From Zoogloea sp. (GTDB taxonomy: Bacteria > Pseudomonadota > Gammaproteobacteria > Burkholderiales > Rhodocyclaceae): a stretch of 40,898 bases of DNA. Below, piece after piece: positions 38,671-40,898 of the stretch. The notes below the pieces were generated by a model. It did not search any database and had not been told where the DNA came from. It saw only the letters and a program-made list of their open reading frames with translations. Position 1 is the first letter of the stretch, and each line of letters begins with the position of its first letter. The position numbers and the translations under genes are program-made. The stretch is from NCBI RefSeq assembly GCF_030157465.1, contig NZ_JAOAUU010000121.1, positions 1 to 40,898 on the forward strand, read 5' to 3'.

Positions 38671-40551
38671 ATGCAACAAGAACCCGACAAAAAGCGTCTC
38701 GCGACGCTGACCCTGGCCGCGCTCGGCATTGTCTATGGCGACATCGGAACCAGTCCGCTGTATTCCATCAAGGAGGTTTTTGGCGGAGCGCACCACCCCG
38801 TGCCGATCACCCCGGAAAACGTGCTGGGCATCCTGTCGCTCTTCTTCTGGTCGCTCATCATCGTGGTGACGCTGAAGTACGTTTCCTTCATCCTGCGTGC
38901 CGACAACAAGGGCGAAGGCGGCATCATCGCCCTGATGACCCTGGCCCTGCACAAGGGAACACCCGGCACCTGGCAGCAGAAGCTGCTGGTCACACTCGGT
39001 CTGTTCGGGGCCGCGCTCTTTTACGGCGACGGTGTCATCACCCCGGCGATTTCCGTCTTGTCAGCCGTCGAGGGACTGGAAATCATCACCCCGGCTTTCA
39101 AGCCTTACATCCTGCCGATCACACTGTTCGTGCTGGTCGTATTGTTCATGTTTCAGCGCCGCGGAACCGCCAGCGTCGGTGCGCTGTTCGGCCCGGTCAT
39201 GGTGGTGTGGTTCGCCGTTCTGGCCTTGCTCGGGGCACGTTCCATCATCGACAACCCCGACGTGCTGGCCGCGATCAATCCGCTGCATGCCTTTCAATTC
39301 CTCACCGGCAATTCGCTGCTCGGCTTCTTTGCCCTGGGGGCGGTGGTTCTGTGCATCACCGGCGCCGAAGCACTGTATGCCGACATGGGACATTTCGGCG
39401 CCAAGCCGATTCAATACGCCTGGCTGGGCTATGTCATGCCGGCCTTGCTGATCAACTATTTCGGGCAGGGTGCGCTGCTGCTGGCCAATCCGGGCGCGGT
39501 GGAAAACCCGTTCTAGCTGCTGGCGCCAGAATGGGCGCTGTACCCCCTGGTGATTCTGTCCACGCTCGCCACCATCATCGCCTCACAAGCCGTCATTTCC
39601 GGCGCCTTCTCCATCACTCAGCAGGCCATTCAGCTGGGCTACACGCCGCGACTGGAAATCGAGCACACCTCGGACAGGGAAATCGGTCAAATTTACCTGC
39701 CTGGCATCAATTGGCTGCTGCTGGTGGCAATCATTGCCCTGGTCATTGAATTCGGTTCATCGTCAAAGCTGGCAGCGGCCTACGGCATTGCGGTGACGGG
39801 CACGATGCTGATTACCAACTTTCTGGCAATTGCCGTGGCCATCCGCCTCTGGGACTGGAGCCCGGCGCGGGCGATTCTCGGTGCCCTGCCCTTCATCTGC
39901 ATCGACCTCGGCTTCTTCCTGGCGAACTCCGTGAAAATCCCGGATGGTGGCTGGTTTCCACTGGTATTCGGTCTGGCCATCTTCATTCTGCTGACGACCT
40001 GGAAGCGCGGACGTGAGCTTCTCGGAGAACGCCTGGCAACAGATGCAATGGAATTGAAGCCATTCATCGAGAACATTACCGAGAGCGGTGTCGAGCGGGT
40101 TTCGGGGACCGCGGTGTTTCTAACCCCGAATCTCAAATTAGTGCCTCATGCGATGCTGCACAGCCTCAAGCATTACAAGGCATTGCACGAACAGGTCATC
40201 GTCCTCAGCGTCGAAGTATTTGATGTGCCTTTTGTGCCTGATATTGACCGGGTCGAAGTACACCGTTTAAACGGGAACTTCAGTCAGGTCATCGTCCAAT
40301 ATGGCTTCAAGGATGAACCGGATATTCCGGCAGCGCTGGCACAGTGTGCAGAGGCCGGCCTGGACATTGACATGATGGACACCTCATTCTTCCTCGGCCG
40401 GGAAACATTGATACCGAAACTGGGCTCCGAGATGGCTTACTGGCGCGAGCTGCTTTTTGTGGTGATGTTCCGGAATGCAGGGAGCGCGACCGCGTTCTTC
40501 AAGATTCCATCCAACCGGGTCGTGGAGCTGGGTTCGCAGGTGGTGCTGTAG
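38671..40551 (+). pseudogene. kup: kup potassium transporter with in-frame amber stop
   Basis: A full-length 626-codon Kup/Trk-type K+ symporter frame broken by one TAG at 39514-39516 (codon 282). Before it stand [55 protein letters not shown] and [13 protein letters not shown]. After it, in the same frame, come LLAPEWALYPLVILSTLATI and IASQAVISGAFSITQQAIQL, and the soluble C-terminal domain. Other Kup proteins have NPFYLLAP here, so TAC or TAT became TAG. No other lesion is seen, so the loss is recent, a sequencing error, or read through. ATG 39550 gives a 333-residue second half, but it starts inside a membrane helix without a ribosome site. Without read-through the product would lack half of its helices. 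Confidence 0.9.
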
Positions 40552-40788
40552 CGGCGACGACGCACCCGCCACGCTGACGCCGGCCGTCTCTCGCCTCCCC
40601 AGGCAATCACACCCCGCAACAGACCCGTCTAAACCTTCGTCTAATATCCCGCTACAGCGTTTCCTTATAACTTTCGGCCATACGGTTTTGTCGATGAGCA
40701 TCGGCCCGCCGTGTGATCCGGGCGACACAGATCGCCCTGCCGAAAGGGGGCGGCAGGATTTCCGCATCCCGCCACAAAGGAGACATAA
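40552..40788 (+). promoter_or_regulatory. Leader region of monooxygenase genes
   Basis: A 237-bp non-coding stretch. It holds CGTCTAA twice, 12 bp apart (40626-40632 and 40638-40644), a TATAAC -10-like hexamer at 40666, and two perfect hairpins: GGGCGA/TCGCCC (40720-40725 and 40732-40737) and CCTGCCG/CGGCAGG (40736-40742 and 40751-40757). I did not find a sigma-54 -24/-12 pair. AAAGGAG precedes the next start. The promoter is not assigned. Confidence 0.4.
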
Positions 40789-40898
40789 ATGGCTGTACTC
40801 AATCGGATGGACTGGTACGACCTTGCCAGAACCACAAACTGGACGCCCGGGTATGTAACGGAAGACGAGCTGTTTCCACCCCCGCTCGCGGGCGCCTT
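40789..40898 (+). CDS. Toluene monooxygenase alpha subunit, 5' end only
   Basis: The first 36 codons, cut by the window edge. The peptide begins MAVLNRMDWYDLARTTNWTP and continues GYVTEDELFPPPLAGA. This matches the conserved N-terminus of the hydroxylase alpha subunit of four-component diiron toluene monooxygenases (TmoA, TbuA1, TouA), in which WYDLARTTNWTPxYVTEDELFP is nearly invariant. The full protein has about 500 residues and carries the diiron centre that hydroxylates toluene or related aromatics. A strong AAAGGAG site lies 7 bases before the ATG. Which of TmoA, TbuA1 or TouA it most resembles cannot be decided from 36 residues; the rest of the operon should follow to the right. Confidence 0.88.
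   Translation, partial: MAVLNRMDWYDLARTTNWTPGYVTEDELFPPPLAGA

Noticed and set aside
39550-40551. Second half of kup as an independent gene
   Set aside because: It is in the same frame as the first half, starts inside a membrane helix and has no ribosome site. A nonsense mutation explains it better.
40552-40788. Sigma-54 promoter for the monooxygenase operon
   Set aside because: Looked for GG-N10-GC with TGGCAC/TTGC context on the plus strand; no acceptable match was found.

Overview
The window looks like chromosomal DNA of a high-GC betaproteobacterium, most likely a Rhodocyclales relative of Thauera, Azoarcus or Zoogloea. This is an inference from gene content: the beta-type arrangement of rpe, gph, trpE and trpGDC, a DUF454 protein, apaG, a CZB chemoreceptor, a BdlA-like receptor, an OprC/NosA copper receptor, and the start of a toluene monooxygenase. 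No rRNA, tRNA, CRISPR array, integrase or transposase was recognised.

Layout. 1-337 is non-coding and carries hairpin repeats. 338-10593 is a signalling region: a spermidine-synthase-like protein (-), a membrane chemoreceptor behind a very good sigma-28 promoter (+), a TonB-dependent copper receptor (+), then a minus-strand set of a BdlA-like double-PAS receptor, a protein with three CheW domains and a CxxCH sensor kinase; a DUF454 protein follows (+). 10621-16851 holds a metallo-beta-lactamase-fold hydrolase, two small unknown proteins, a zinc-ribbon/PD-(D/E)XK nuclease of Card1-like appearance immediately before recQ, a LysR regulator and an FKBP isomerase. 16887-27942 is mainly one minus-strand series: gph, trpE, trpG, trpD, trpC, tamB, a DUF2189 membrane protein and msrA, interrupted between trpE and trpG by an oppositely oriented exported protein. 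28001-36234 holds an MFS transporter divergent from a GlxA-type regulator, rpe, apaG, a 159-bp palindromic element, a DUF2238 membrane protein, a soluble CZB chemoreceptor, a LysE exporter and an Atm1-type ABC transporter.

36452-40898 reads differently, with less G/C-biased third codon positions. It contains a shortened KdpD-like kinase, a KdpE-like regulator, a kup potassium transporter interrupted by one in-frame TAG, and at the edge the first 36 codons of a toluene/phenol-type diiron monooxygenase alpha subunit. It may be an accessory segment.

The strongest leads are the zinc-ribbon nuclease beside recQ, the receptor/triple-CheW/CxxCH-kinase operon, the 159-bp palindrome between apaG and the DUF2238 gene, and the amber stop in kup. 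Chemotaxis-type signalling is a recurring theme: three receptors of different architecture lie in 33 kb, two of them behind sigma-28-like promoters.
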